A DNA stretch of 42,435 nt from Streptomyces cucumeris (GTDB taxonomy: Bacteria; Actinomycetota; Actinomycetes; Streptomycetales; Streptomycetaceae): NCBI RefSeq assembly GCF_024295805.1, contig NZ_JANCLX010000050.1, positions 1 to 42,435 of the forward strand, given 5' to 3'. Below, one piece after another: positions 1 through 7,870 of the stretch. A program made the translations under genes and the position numbers. The notes below the pieces were generated by a model. It searched no databases, was not told the DNA's origin, and was given only the letters and a program-made list of their open reading frames with translations. How positions within the stretch are numbered: position 1 is the stretch's first letter; every line of letters starts with the position of its first letter.

Positions 1-1
1 A

Positions 2-91
2 CCCTGCGGCCGCACCTTCGACGGAGGGATCAACGGCTCCGCGATCTCCCACAACCCGTCCGGAACAATCCAACTCCACGTACCCCGCCCC
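2..91 (+). other. possible 3' remnant of a gene cut by the window edge
   Basis: Frame 2 is open from the first bases, with G or C in nearly all third positions up to about base 85, and then loses that bias. No stop follows in this frame before the opposite-strand methyltransferase, so an end cannot be placed. The translated stretch (motif RTFDGGINGS) matches nothing I recognise. Bases 92-193 show no coding signal I would trust. Confidence 0.15.
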
Positions 92-193
92 ATGACCAGA
101 CCAACGAGCAATCACCACGTAGGACACGGTCTTAGTCGAGCCTCATCCACGCGGATGATCTACACCACCCCGATCCAGGCCACGAGCCACGCC

Positions 194-1237
194 CTACGGG
201 CGGCGGGCCAGCAGATGGGTGTCGAGGAAGCCCCGCTCGGACGCTGGGTCGTGGAGCAGTCGGGCGAACGTGACGAGTCCGGCCTCGGCGAGAAGCCCGG
301 CGAACCGGTCCGCCGGCCAGCTATAGGCGGGCGTCACCTTATGGTCGAAGCGGACCGGCTCCGGTCCCTCGGTCCCGAAGAGGGACACCAGGAGCAGACC
401 CCCTGGTGCCAGGACACGCACCTGCTCGGCGAGCAGCGCGGGCAATTCTCCAGGTGGGGTATGGATCATCGAGTAGTGGGCCAGCACTCCGCCGAGCGCA
501 CCGTCCTCGACCGGCAGGGCCTCCATCCGCGCCTCATCGAACCGCAGCGCCGGATGGGCCCGCCGGGCGTGGGCGACCATCGCCGGGGAGAGGTCGAGCC
601 CGAAGGCGTCCAGCCCCAAGTCATGCAGCATCGCCGTCACATGACCGGGGCCGCACCCGACGTCGGCTACCCGCAGGTTCCCAGTGCCACGCACGAGCTC
701 GGCGAAAGTGCCGATCATGTTCCGCGCGAACGGGTGCGTCTCCAGCCCATTGGCGAACATCGACGCGTACAGATCGACGACCCCGTCATAGGCCGCCCTA
801 GTCTCGTCCTGGTGTCCTAACACGGGAAGGAAACTAACACCCGCGCCGTTCGCCACCGTTCTCCGGCCCCACACCGGTTCCCTCAGGACTGATCGTCCCG
901 TCACCTGATCACGGGACGCTCTCGTTAGTTCAGAGAAGAACTCGGTGGGGACGCGGTCGTTGAAGCAGACGCCCCACGCGGGCGGTCCGAAGGAGTCCTT
1001 GTAGGCGTTGATGCGCCAGAGTCCGTCGTCCTCGCCTTCGGGCAGGTAGCCCAGGCGTACGCGCCGGTCGGGCGCGCTCACGTAGACGTTGGAGTCCTCG
1101 TCGTACCGCAGTTCCCAGCCGAGGTCGAGCAGCGGGGCGAGGGCGGGGTCGCCGGTTCCGGTGGTGGAGGCGAGGTGGCGGGGCCAGACGTAGACGTCGC
1201 CGTCTATCTCGTGGTGCGGACCGGGCCGTTGCGTCAT
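194..1237 (-). CDS. DUF317 domain fused to class I SAM-dependent methyltransferase
   Basis: The protein has 347 residues and two unrelated parts. Residues 1-105 are a single DUF317 repeat: VYVWPRHLA near 15, SAPDRRVRLGYLPEG near 54-68, and a VPTEF tail near 96. Residues 145-347 are a class I methyltransferase with the SAM-binding loop VADVGCGPGH at 190-199 and a post-I acidic strand (LDLSPAM). The join at residues 106-140 fits neither family. The substrate is unknown. The ATG at 1237 overlaps the stop of the ATP-grasp gene (ATGA), so translation is probably coupled. Codon 140 (bases 820-818) is TTA, a rare leucine codon that in Streptomyces makes translation depend on the bldA tRNA. A GTG directly before it could be the original start of a free-standing methyltransferase. 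The fusion may be a recombination scar rather than an evolved two-domain enzyme. Confidence 0.75.
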   Translation of the reverse strand: MTQRPGPHHEIDGDVYVWPRHLASTTGTGDPALAPLLDLGWELRYDEDSNVYVSAPDRRVRLGYLPEGEDDGLWRINAYKDSFGPPAWGVCFNDRVPTEFFSELTRASRDQVTGRSVLREPVWGRRTVANGAGVSFLPVLGHQDETRAAYDGVVDLYASMFANGLETHPFARNMIGTFAELVRGTGNLRVADVGCGPGHVTAMLHDLGLDAFGLDLSPAMVAHARRAHPALRFDEARMEALPVEDGALGGVLAHYSMIHTPPGELPALLAEQVRVLAPGGLLLVSLFGTEGPEPVRFDHKVTPAYSWPADRFAGLLAEAGLVTFARLLHDPASERGFLDTHLLARRP

Positions 1238-2463
1238 AGGTCCGCCCTCGTGGTGACCGTGATCTCGTCGGCGGCGGTGTCGAGGCGTTCGGTGACCTCG
1301 GCGGAGGTTCGGCCGGTGACGATGTAGAACCCGGCCCGGGCGGTGAACAGGTCGCCGTCGGGCGGCAGGACGAGCTGGTCGCCGATCTCTCGTATCCACT
1401 GCACCTGCCGCAGCCAGGAGGTGTGGGCGGCGAAGGGCTGGTTGATATGCCGGGCGGTGAGGGTGCCGGAGGACTCCGGGTAGAGCATGCGGATGCCGGC
1501 GGCTGCGCTGCGGGTCGGGGTGAGGTCCGGTGCTCGGCCGCAGGCGAGGTCGGCGGCAGCCCTGGGCAGGTCAATGCCGGTGGCGAGACGGACGAGGTGG
1601 CCGATCATGTCGCCGCCGATACGCGCGTTGACCTCGATCAGCCGGGGCCTGCCGTCCACCAGGCGCAGCTCGACGTGCTGCACCCCGTCGGTGATCCCCA
1701 GGGCCTTGACCGCAGCGGCTGCGGCCGGGGCGACCTGGTACAGGAGCGGGTCGGCGGCATCGACGGTGTGCCCGGTCTTGTCGAAGTACGGCGCGGAGCA
1801 CAGGTGTTTGCGGGTCACGGCGACCGCCGTGGTCACGCCGCGGTGGGTGACGCATTCGACGGAGACTTCCGGGCCGTCGAGGTACTCCTCGACCAGGATC
1901 CCGGTGTCCTCGCGGCTGCGGCTCGCGCCGGCCGAGGCGAACGCGAACGCGGCGGGAAGTTCTTCGGGCTGGTCGACGCGGATCACGCCGATACTGCCCG
2001 CGAACGCGGCGGGCTTGATGACCGCCGGCAAGCCGATGGTCATCGTCGCCAGGCTGGCCTCCAGCAGGGTCCGCGCCCTCATCGAGGCGGCCGAGGGCAC
2101 GCCGTGGCGGGCGAACAGGGTGCGGGCGGTGGCCTTGTTGCGGCAGGCGCGCATCACCTCGACGGACGTCGAGGACAGGCCGAGCGCGCGGGCGAGTCGG
2201 GCGGTGGGGATCAGATGCCACTCGTCCCAGGTGACCACACCCGCGAGGTCGTGGCGCTCGGCCAACGCCCGGCCGCCGGCAAGCAGCGCTGCGGGGTCGC
2301 TCAGATCGACCACGGTGTGGTCGACGATGAACGGCTTCTCCCACGACGGCTCGGTGCCGGTGAGCAGGACGACGTCGTACGCGGCGGCCACCTGCTCCAG
2401 GCAGTAGCCGCGATACGTCTCGTCGCCGGGAGAAACGACGAGCACGAGGGGACGAGCGGACAA
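1234..2463 (-). CDS. ATP-grasp domain ligase
   Basis: This 409-residue protein has the full ATP-grasp layout: an N-terminal pre-ATP-grasp Rossmann-like part (1-110), an ATP-binding lysine in AVIKPAAFAGS at about 150, the lid acidic pair in ILVEEYLDG at about 192, and the metal-binding set ExNxR in LIEVNARIGGD at 277-285. Family members join a carboxylate to an amine through an acyl-phosphate. Amino-acid ligases of the BacD/carnosine-synthase kind have this size and order, so a dipeptide or amino-acid amide product is a reasonable guess only. It sits behind an MFS exporter gene and a small phage-type gene, and in front of the methyltransferase with a 4-base overlap, as in a small biosynthetic operon. 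Confidence 0.85.
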   Translation of the reverse strand: MSARPLVLVVSPGDETYRGYCLEQVAAAYDVVLLTGTEPSWEKPFIVDHTVVDLSDPAALLAGGRALAERHDLAGVVTWDEWHLIPTARLARALGLSSTSVEVMRACRNKATARTLFARHGVPSAASMRARTLLEASLATMTIGLPAVIKPAAFAGSIGVIRVDQPEELPAAFAFASAGASRSREDTGILVEEYLDGPEVSVECVTHRGVTTAVAVTRKHLCSAPYFDKTGHTVDAADPLLYQVAPAAAAAVKALGITDGVQHVELRLVDGRPRLIEVNARIGGDMIGHLVRLATGIDLPRAAADLACGRAPDLTPTRSAAAGIRMLYPESSGTLTARHINQPFAAHTSWLRQVQWIREIGDQLVLPPDGDLFTARAGFYIVTGRTSAEVTERLDTAADEITVTTRADL

Positions 2464-2514
2464 GAAGAGGTTCTCCGTATCGGTGGACGGCGGGACGAGA
2501 GACGAAGGGGTGTC

Positions 2515-2817
2515 TCAGGCGGCACGGCGGCGACGCAGCTCGAACGCCGCAGTCCACTGCGGGTGTTCGCCGATCAAGCGGCGGGCGTAGAGGGCGGTGT
2601 AGTTGTTGTTCAGCCCCGCGACTCCGTACGGGAGCTGACGGCGCAGATCCTCAAACGGGTCCTTCAAGTTGACCCGAGTTGCGCCGGCGGCCAGGCGGCG
2701 GGCGACCAGGCGTTCCAGGGCCCGGTAGACGTGCGGGTTATGGGCGTCGAAAGCGTGAAACTGCTCGGTGATGGTGCGACCGGTCGCGCGGTGCGATCCG
2801 AGGACGGCGATGGGCAT
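2515..2817 (-). CDS. small phage/mobile-element-type hypothetical protein
   Basis: A 100-residue basic protein. The ATG at 2817 follows GGAGAA with 6 bases between, which decides the start. Its pattern NPHVYRALERLVARRL (about 28-43), then LRRQLPYG, then LNNNYTALYARRLI (about 70-83), then a C-terminal HPQW, is one I know from short hypothetical proteins of phages and integrated elements of several bacterial phyla. No function is established to my knowledge. It lies 32 bases downstream of the MFS gene and 51 bases upstream of the ATP-grasp gene, so it is probably cotranscribed with them. Confidence 0.7.
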   Translation of the reverse strand: MPIAVLGSHRATGRTITEQFHAFDAHNPHVYRALERLVARRLAAGATRVNLKDPFEDLRRQLPYGVAGLNNNYTALYARRLIGEHPQWTAAFELRRRRAA

Positions 2818-2849
2818 GCAGTTCTCCACAGGCTGGGGGCGCAGCGGGG

Positions 2850-4085
2850 TCAGGCGCGCAGGGCGGGATCGGTGCGCAGGCGGGCGAAGGCACAGAACAG
2901 GCCGAGGGCCTGCAGCGCGGCGCAGACGGTGATGGCGTGTCCCATCGCGTCGGGCGGGGTGAGGGCGGTGAGCACGCCGGCGACGGGGAAGGGCACCAAG
3001 AGGATGAGGATGGTCGCCGACAGAGTGCTGCCGAACTTCTCCGGAGGGATCAGGCGGGAGCGCAGGGTGCGCAGGACGACCGTCATGCCGCCTTCGCCCG
3101 CCATGAGGACCGCGACCAGGACCAGGTAGGACCAGTAGTCGGGGGCCCGGGCAGCGGCGAGACAGCCGAGCGAGGCGAGGACGGCGCAGGCGGCGCCGAC
3201 CGGCCACAGGCCGAGGCGGTCGAGCGCGAACCGGCACAGCGTGACACTGATGAGCGTCGCTGCAGCAGCGGCGGACCAGACCAAGCCGACGGCGGTGGTG
3301 GACTGCCCGAAGTGCTGGACCACGATCACCGGACCAGCCGCTTGGAGCAGGCCGATGGCCAGGCTGGACAGGGTCAGCCCGGTCACGAGCCAGCCGAGCG
3401 CGGGCAGCGAGCGGATAGTGCGCCACCCGGTGACCAGTCCGGCGCCGGACTGCCCCTTCGGCGCACGGGCCGGTGCCACGGGCGACGGCGGCGTGCGCAG
3501 AGCGAGCAGCGCGGCAAGCAACGAGAGCACGGTGATCACCGCGAGCATCGGCGCTGGCCCGGCCAGCAGAAGGACTCCCGCGAGCGCCGGGCCTGCCAGG
3601 GTCGCGGTCTGGTCGATGCCGAGCAGGACGGCCTGGACCCGGTGGGCCCGTGCCCCTGCCCGGCGGCCGGCGGCAGCGCCCGCGGTCTCGGCCGCGATGT
3701 AACTGAACTCGGTGAGCACGCCGGTCGTCGCCGCCAGCACCATCACAGTCGCGCTCGCCACGGTGCCGGACGGGTGCAGATGGAGGAGGACCGCGCCGAT
3801 GGCAAGGGCCAGTGCCCGTCCCACAGCGGCGAGGTGGAAGACGACGGCCGCCCCGCGTCGGTCGACCATCGTTCCGGCCCACCCGAACGCTGTCAGACGC
3901 GGGATCCATTCCAGGGCGAACGCCGCGCCGGTCAGCGCGGCGGAGCCTGTGGTCGCCAGCACCAGGAGCGGGATGCCGTAGGTCGACATCGCGAACGCCA
4001 GCGCGTCCGCCGTGCGCGGCAGGTAGATGCTGCGCATCAGCCCGGCGGTGTGGCGTGCGTGCCGGGGTGTGACCGCTACGCTCAC
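2850..4085 (-). CDS. major facilitator superfamily transporter
   Basis: A 411-residue integral membrane protein with about 12 hydrophobic segments in two halves. An Arg-rich loop between helices 2 and 3 (GTMVDRRGAA, about 70-79) resembles MFS signature A (GxLaDrxGrr). The central loop (about 205-220) is Pro/Ala/Lys-rich, as expected between the halves. Members are drug or metabolite exporters; the substrate cannot be read from the sequence. Its ATG overlaps the stop of the upstream regulator gene (ATGA at 4082-4085). Lying between winged-helix regulators and an ATP-grasp enzyme, it may export or confer resistance to the product of this operon. Confidence 0.85.
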   Translation of the reverse strand: MSVAVTPRHARHTAGLMRSIYLPRTADALAFAMSTYGIPLLVLATTGSAALTGAAFALEWIPRLTAFGWAGTMVDRRGAAVVFHLAAVGRALALAIGAVLLHLHPSGTVASATVMVLAATTGVLTEFSYIAAETAGAAAGRRAGARAHRVQAVLLGIDQTATLAGPALAGVLLLAGPAPMLAVITVLSLLAALLALRTPPSPVAPARAPKGQSGAGLVTGWRTIRSLPALGWLVTGLTLSSLAIGLLQAAGPVIVVQHFGQSTTAVGLVWSAAAAATLISVTLCRFALDRLGLWPVGAACAVLASLGCLAAARAPDYWSYLVLVAVLMAGEGGMTVVLRTLRSRLIPPEKFGSTLSATILILLVPFPVAGVLTALTPPDAMGHAITVCAALQALGLFCAFARLRTDPALRA

Positions 4086-4561
4086 GCGACCGGCTCAGGT
4101 TCGCACGCCTTGGCCACGTCGGGGTTGTCGGCCAGCCACTGGTTCAGAAGCGTGTGGAGACGGGCCAGGCCCATCTCCGCACCGTCGGCGCCCTCGGTGG
4201 CGAGCAATGGTGCCAGCAGGTCGAAGACGCGTCGGATACGGCTGCTGAACTCGCAGACGGGGGCCGGGACATTGTGGCGCCGGGCCCAGCGAGCCATCGC
4301 GTCATACAGAGCTGCCAACTCCAACCCTGTCTCGGTCAGTTCCAGACCGGCGCCCGGCGCGACCCGGACGAGGCCGTGGGCGCGGGCCGTGTCGGATGAG
4401 CTGCGCAGCTGGTGCGTGGCGAGGTCGGGCAGAGTGCTGGCCAGCCGTCGGGACGGTATGGCGCCGTTGTCGTCGATCTCGGTGATGAGACGGACCAGGG
4501 GCCGCGAGGCGAGCAGTTCGACCATGCGCTGCGCGTCGGCCGAGGTGAGAGGGGTGCTCAT
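4082..4561 (-). CDS. winged-helix transcriptional regulator (single domain)
   Basis: A 159-residue protein beginning with the ATG at 4561, which overlaps the TGA of the preceding regulator gene. Residues about 12-75 fit a winged helix-turn-helix: RPLVRLITEIDDNG, IPSRRLASTLPDLATHQL as the recognition region, then a wing with HGLVRVAPG and LELTETG. This resembles HxlR or MarR-like folds. The C-terminal half is helical and lacks an obvious ligand domain. Partner and ligand are unknown. It is cotranscribed with an HxlR-type regulator before it and the exporter after it. Confidence 0.7.
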   Translation of the reverse strand: MSTPLTSADAQRMVELLASRPLVRLITEIDDNGAIPSRRLASTLPDLATHQLRSSSDTARAHGLVRVAPGAGLELTETGLELAALYDAMARWARRHNVPAPVCEFSSRIRRVFDLLAPLLATEGADGAEMGLARLHTLLNQWLADNPDVAKACEPEPVA

Positions 4562-5400
4562 CGGCGCGGGCCTCCCGCCGGGATGACTGCCTTCGGGCGG
4601 GCGGTCGTGACGTGCGAGAAGAGGTCCCTGTTGTGCCAGGCGGGAGAGGATTGAGGTGTCCGAGCAGGTGGAACTGTCGTGGGGGCCGGCCTCGACTGGC
4701 TGCTGATCCACGGCCTTGGGGCGGGCTTCGCCTGCGGGCGCCCCCAGACCGGGTGCTGAGCGGCCTGGTCGAGGGGCTGCCCGGCGGACCACGCGGACAG
4801 AGTGCCGAGCACGGGGCCCAAGCCGTCGCCGGCCGCGGACAGCCGGTAGGGCCGGCCCATGCCGTCAGTGTCGACCAGGCCGTCGGCGACGAGCTGCCGC
4901 AACGGCGGATAGACGTTAGTCCAGTCGCTGCTGGGCATCACGATCCGGGCCAAGGCACGGCCGCTGACCTCACCGCGGGACTTCAGTACCCACAGGATGG
5001 CGGCGGCGTGGCGGCGGGTGAGCAGGGTGAGGCTGTCCTCGATCTGCTCGATCGAGGACAGCGGGCGGTCCGCCTTCTCCAGATGTTCCTCGGCCCAGGT
5101 GGCGAGCATCGGCAGGACCGGCAGCAGGGCCGTACCGCGGTTGGTGTGGCTATAGGTCACCTGCCGTGCGGTGATTTCAGTGCGTTCGACAAGCCCGGCG
5201 TCGCACAGAGACATGAGCTTGGGGTGGAGCTGGCCGTTCTGTAGCCAGGACACCTTGGCCGCCAGCTCGCCGTAGCGCAGCGGCGGGCCGGAGAGGGCCA
5301 GCATGATCCGGACGTTCCAGCGCGGGGTGATCATGGCGAGGGCCTCGGTGACCCGGGCGACGTCGGCGTCGGTGTCAGGGGGCAGACCGGTGATGGCCAA
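4558..5400 (-). CDS. tandem HxlR-type winged-helix regulator
   Basis: A 280-residue protein with two winged-helix modules. The first (about 15-105) has the HxlR pattern PRWNVRIMLALSG, LRYGELAAKV, LHPKLMSLCDAGLVERTE and YSHTNRGTALLPVL. The second (about 112-205) repeats it as TRRHAAAILWVLKSRGEVS, VYPPLRQLVADGLVD and YRLSAAGDGL. Residues 215-280 are Pro/Ala-rich and probably disordered. I chose the TTG at 5400 because AGGAG lies 8 bases upstream. A GTG at 5448 overlapping the previous stop is possible, but its extra residues look non-coding. HxlR proteins usually act as dimers; a covalent tandem could bind DNA as a monomer. Confidence 0.75.
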   Translation of the reverse strand: MAITGLPPDTDADVARVTEALAMITPRWNVRIMLALSGPPLRYGELAAKVSWLQNGQLHPKLMSLCDAGLVERTEITARQVTYSHTNRGTALLPVLPMLATWAEEHLEKADRPLSSIEQIEDSLTLLTRRHAAAILWVLKSRGEVSGRALARIVMPSSDWTNVYPPLRQLVADGLVDTDGMGRPYRLSAAGDGLGPVLGTLSAWSAGQPLDQAAQHPVWGRPQAKPAPRPWISSQSRPAPTTVPPARTPQSSPAWHNRDLFSHVTTARPKAVIPAGGPRR

Positions 5401-5444
5401 GGGAGGAACTCCTGGGTGAATAAAAGGGGGGGATCGCCTGCGGG

Positions 5445-5900
5445 TCACCGGCTGTGCGCAGGACTCGGCGCCGCAACAGGCGGAGCCGGAGCGGGCGCCG
5501 AGGGAGCTGGCGGGACCGACGTCGGGGCCGGGACGCGGGCCAGGCTCTGCAGGACGGCGGCGACCGACTTGGCCTGGACGTCGCGGACGGCGACGGCTTC
5601 GGCGAGCCGGCGTGCACCGTCGAGGAGGTGGGAGACCTCGTGCGGGCCGATCTGCCGCTCGGGGTGGATAAGCCGGGCGAGGTGGCCGCGGTGGAAGTCG
5701 ATGCTGCGCTCGGCGAGGGCGAGGTCGTCGTGCATGCCGAGCAGGGCGGAGAGCATGCCGGGCGGCTGGCCCTGGGCGTGGGCTTCGAGGTCGGCGAGCG
5801 GCGCGCCGTACAGGTCCTCAATCCGTCCGGCTATGTCGGTGGCCGTGAGGTGGGGCAATCGGGGGCTTTCACGGTCGGCGGACTCGGGCCGCCCCGGCAC
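5445..5900 (-). CDS. small helical hypothetical protein (paralogue group 1)
   Basis: A 151-residue mostly helical protein with a Pro/Ala/Ser-rich tail after residue 115. Residues about 60-112 (HPERQIGPHEVSHLLDGARRL then AEAVAVRDVQ) share a layout with the products of 5869-6312 and 8149-8849: a surface loop with E or D, then a helix with LDxAxxLxxAxxxRD. I take the four as diverged paralogues. The GTG at 5900 gives a 32-base overlap with the upstream gene and has no clear Shine-Dalgarno sequence. A TTG near 5858 (LPHLTATDIAGR) is an alternative start. Function unknown. Confidence 0.6.
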   Translation of the reverse strand: MPGRPESADRESPRLPHLTATDIAGRIEDLYGAPLADLEAHAQGQPPGMLSALLGMHDDLALAERSIDFHRGHLARLIHPERQIGPHEVSHLLDGARRLAEAVAVRDVQAKSVAAVLQSLARVPAPTSVPPAPSAPAPAPPVAAPSPAHSR

Positions 5901-6312
5901 GCTGGGGTGCCGGGGCGGAAGACGGGGGCAGGGTTACGGTGGCCCTGAGCTGTGCCGTGCGCACGGGCCGGGCCTGCTGAGCGGGCGGGGGCATGGTGCG
6001 CAGCAGTTCGCCGAGGGCGGCGCGATAGCCGTCGCGGGCCTCCAGTGCCGCGTCCAGCCACTGCGCGTCGAAGCGGAGCTTGTCCGCCGACAGTTCGCCC
6101 ACGTCGCGCTCCGGATCCATGTCGGCGTGGACGCGGTCGCGGACGCGGACGACCTGCTCCTCGACCAGAGCAAGGAACGAGCGCAGCTCCAGAGCCCGGG
6201 CGAGCGCGGGCGAAACACCGTGGCCGGCAGCCGCCTCGTACAGCTCGGAGACCGGGTTCCCGAAGACCTTCTGCAGGTAGGCGTCCATGGTGCTGGCCTT
6301 GTCCCGGCTCAT
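5869..6312 (-). CDS. small helical hypothetical protein (paralogue group 1)
   Basis: A 147-residue protein, mainly helical to about residue 115, with a Pro/Arg/Ala tail. The ATG at 6312 forms an ATGA overlap with the preceding stop, which sets the start. The segment DPERDVGELSADKLRFDAQW then ALEARDGYRAALGELL is the shared element of this local paralogue group. No enzymatic motif, membrane segment or signal peptide is visible. It lies in the middle of the long minus-strand operon behind the dyad promoter at 7301-7370. Confidence 0.65.
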   Translation of the reverse strand: MSRDKASTMDAYLQKVFGNPVSELYEAAAGHGVSPALARALELRSFLALVEEQVVRVRDRVHADMDPERDVGELSADKLRFDAQWLDAALEARDGYRAALGELLRTMPPPAQQARPVRTAQLRATVTLPPSSAPAPQRAGAARVRRP

Positions 6313-6791
6313 CGGACAGCCCTCATCGACCGCCACGCCGTCGCCGGCGCGGCTGTACCCGCAGGATGGTTAGGCGCGCTGGTCTGCACCGCTGGCCCGG
6401 TTCGAGGCCGAAGGCGGGCGAGGCGCTCTGCGGCGAGGTCCATCTTCCCCGGGGCGTCAGGGTCGAGGAGCCATCGCACGACCAGGGCACGGCCGTCGCG
6501 GGCGGTGACGGCTGCGTTCACCCGGTGGGCGAGGCCCATCGTCGGGTCGTCGACCTCGCTGGGCTGGGTCTGCAGCGCGGCGAGGAGGTCGTCCTCCGCG
6601 CGCTCCAGCACCAACTGGGCCTCGACGAGAAGGCCGTGCCACTTGACGACGTCGGTGGCGTCAGGATTCGCGGTCAGCGCGGCGGTGACCGCAGCCTTCA
6701 ACTGGTCCATGCTCATGGCGAAGTGCACTTCGACCTGTTCGGTGAGCACGCCCACGACATCCTCAGACTCATCGGGTATGCCGTCGGACAA
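6309..6791 (-). CDS. small helical hypothetical protein (paralogue group 1, divergent)
   Basis: A 160-residue acidic protein. The TTG at 6791 has AGGAG 8 bases upstream, which decides the start. The helical body (about 25-125) contains NAAVTARDGRALVVRWLL, resembling the AxxARDGYRAALxxLL part of the next gene, so it is probably a distant paralogue. The tail after 130 is Pro/Ala/Thr-rich. It lies 96 bases downstream of the secreted SH3 gene. That gap holds a short inverted repeat (CGGCG at 6850-6854, CGCCG at 6860-6864). Function unknown. Confidence 0.65.
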   Translation of the reverse strand: MSDGIPDESEDVVGVLTEQVEVHFAMSMDQLKAAVTAALTANPDATDVVKWHGLLVEAQLVLERAEDDLLAALQTQPSEVDDPTMGLAHRVNAAVTARDGRALVVRWLLDPDAPGKMDLAAERLARLRPRTGPAVQTSAPNHPAGTAAPATAWRSMRAVR

Positions 6792-6887
6792 AAGAGAATC
6801 TCCTGTTCTGGATAGGCCGGTGCGCAGGGAATGGAAGGGGTCACGTGCTCGGCGACTAGCGCCGTTCCGGGACGTGCTGAAGTCCGT

Positions 6888-7238
6888 TTAGTCCAGGCAC
6901 ATGCGGACGTCGCGGTAGACGTACGTTCCGGAGACCCAGCCCTTGACGCCGGTCGTCTTGTCCGTGATGTAGACCCAGTTGCCGCTCTTCTTCGAGACGG
7001 TGAACTTGTGGCTCTTGTAGAGCACGCCGAGCGCCGTGGACTTCGAGCTGGCCTTGGACCGGGTGGTCACGGCCTTGGCGTGCACTGCGTACGGCAGGTA
7101 CGGCGACTGGTCGTAGCAGTCGTTCGCGGGGAGAGCGGAGGCGGCGGTCGGTGCCGCGCTGGCGGTGGTGGCGGACAGTACCGGCAGGGCGAGTGCGCCG
7201 AGCATCGACGCGGATATGGCAATTCGGGTGGAGCGCAT
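6888..7238 (-). CDS. secreted SH3-like (SH3b) small protein
   Basis: A 116-residue protein with a clear Sec signal peptide: MRST..., a hydrophobic core, and a likely cleavage in TASAAP near residue 29. The mature part (about 50-110) resembles a bacterial SH3 fold, with AVTTRSKASSKSTALGVLYK, KFTVSKKSGNWVYIT and VKGWVSGTYVY. Such domains often bind cell wall or other extracellular ligands. The ATG at 7238 follows GGAGG with a spacing of about 10. It is the first gene after the dyad element at 7301-7370 and thus probably the head of the operon running to base 194. Two cysteines (in NDCYDQS and MCLD) could form a disulfide. Confidence 0.85.
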   Translation of the reverse strand: MRSTRIAISASMLGALALPVLSATTASAAPTAASALPANDCYDQSPYLPYAVHAKAVTTRSKASSKSTALGVLYKSHKFTVSKKSGNWVYITDKTTGVKGWVSGTYVYRDVRMCLD

Positions 7239-7300
7239 GCGGAAGAAGCCTCCGTGAAGGCGTGGGGGAAGGTGTGGAAGGGCGCCGCAGGGGTTGTCCT

Positions 7301-7370
7301 GGCGGCTGTATAAGAGTCCGGAGAATCGTCGGTTTGGCTAACCGGCGATCGTCGGCTATGTTTCGCCGCC
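7301..7370 (-). promoter_or_regulatory. dyad promoter/operator element, copy C
   Basis: Read on the minus strand, this begins with AAACATAGCC. It has the inverted arms CGCCGGTT and AACCGACG around the spacer AGCCA (core 7327-7347), then CTCCGGAC and a T/A-rich block (TCTTATAC). It matches copies A (24288-24354) and B (40071-40138) over about 65 bases, in the same orientation relative to the downstream gene. The SH3 gene begins about 63 bases beyond it. The AT-rich block after CGGAC could serve as a -10 region. A promoter with a built-in operator is my inference. Confidence 0.7.
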
Positions 7371-7387
7371 CGCGTCGGACTCGGCGC

Positions 7388-7828
7388 TCAGCGCGAAAGG
7401 CCAGGCGGGCGCGCGGCAGGGGCTTTCGCCACACCGGCCGGGCGGCTGGCGGCGGCTGCCGGGCGGACCGGCGGGAGAGGGCCGGCCTCACCGGCAAGCC
7501 GGTCATCGCACCACTGCAGGGCCTCGCTCACCGTGTCGAAGCCGCCCTCGCGCAGGGTGTGCGTCCACGTCTCGGTGTCGACCTCTTCGACGATGACGCG
7601 GAATGGCGAAGGGGCTCGCTCGTCCCGGGCGCGCAGTGCCACGACGGTGACCATGTCGTCCGGGTCGTCGCTGGTGTAGGAGTAGCCCATGGCGTAGTGG
7701 TCGCCATCTCCGGCGAGGCGTCGCTCCAGAGCACGCGTGGACTCATCCGCTGGCGGTGGACCCCAGATGGAGTCGAGGCCGATTTCATCGTGCGGGCAGC
7801 CGCGGTGGATGAGCCAGGACTGCGCCAT
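7388..7828 (-). CDS. hypothetical protein
   Basis: A 146-residue acidic protein of unknown family. The body (1-115) has features of a small alpha/beta protein (MGYSYTSDDPDDMVTVVALRARDE, FRVIVEEVDTETWTH, VSEALQWCDDRL). The last 30 residues are a Pro/Ala tail. It is the last gene of the promoter-proximal minus-strand operon, ending 18 bases before dyad element C. The start ATG at 7828 has only a weak ribosome-binding site. It lies 42 bases from the upstream gene and was probably cotranscribed with it. Confidence 0.6.
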   Translation of the reverse strand: MAQSWLIHRGCPHDEIGLDSIWGPPPADESTRALERRLAGDGDHYAMGYSYTSDDPDDMVTVVALRARDERAPSPFRVIVEEVDTETWTHTLREGGFDTVSEALQWCDDRLAGEAGPLPPVRPAAAASRPAGVAKAPAARPPGLSR

Positions 7829-7870
7829 CGCGGCCAGCGGCAGCGGAGCCCGCTCGAAGCTGAACGTCTG

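Noticed and set aside
110..140. Possible insertion-sequence end (GTAGGACACGGTCTTAG)
   Set aside because: It has the look of a terminal repeat, but no matching inverted copy, target duplication or transposase was found in the window.
92..820. Long plus-strand open frame opposite the methyltransferase
   Set aside because: It loses third-position GC bias after about base 90 and mirrors the methyltransferase gene; its residue pattern is Arg/Gly/Pro-rich as in antisense frames of GC-rich DNA.
1423..4586. Several long plus-strand open frames (up to about 550 codons) across the cargo operon
   Set aside because: They are antisense shadows of the ATP-grasp, small-protein and MFS genes, have low-complexity Gly/Arg/His composition, and no ribosome-binding sites.
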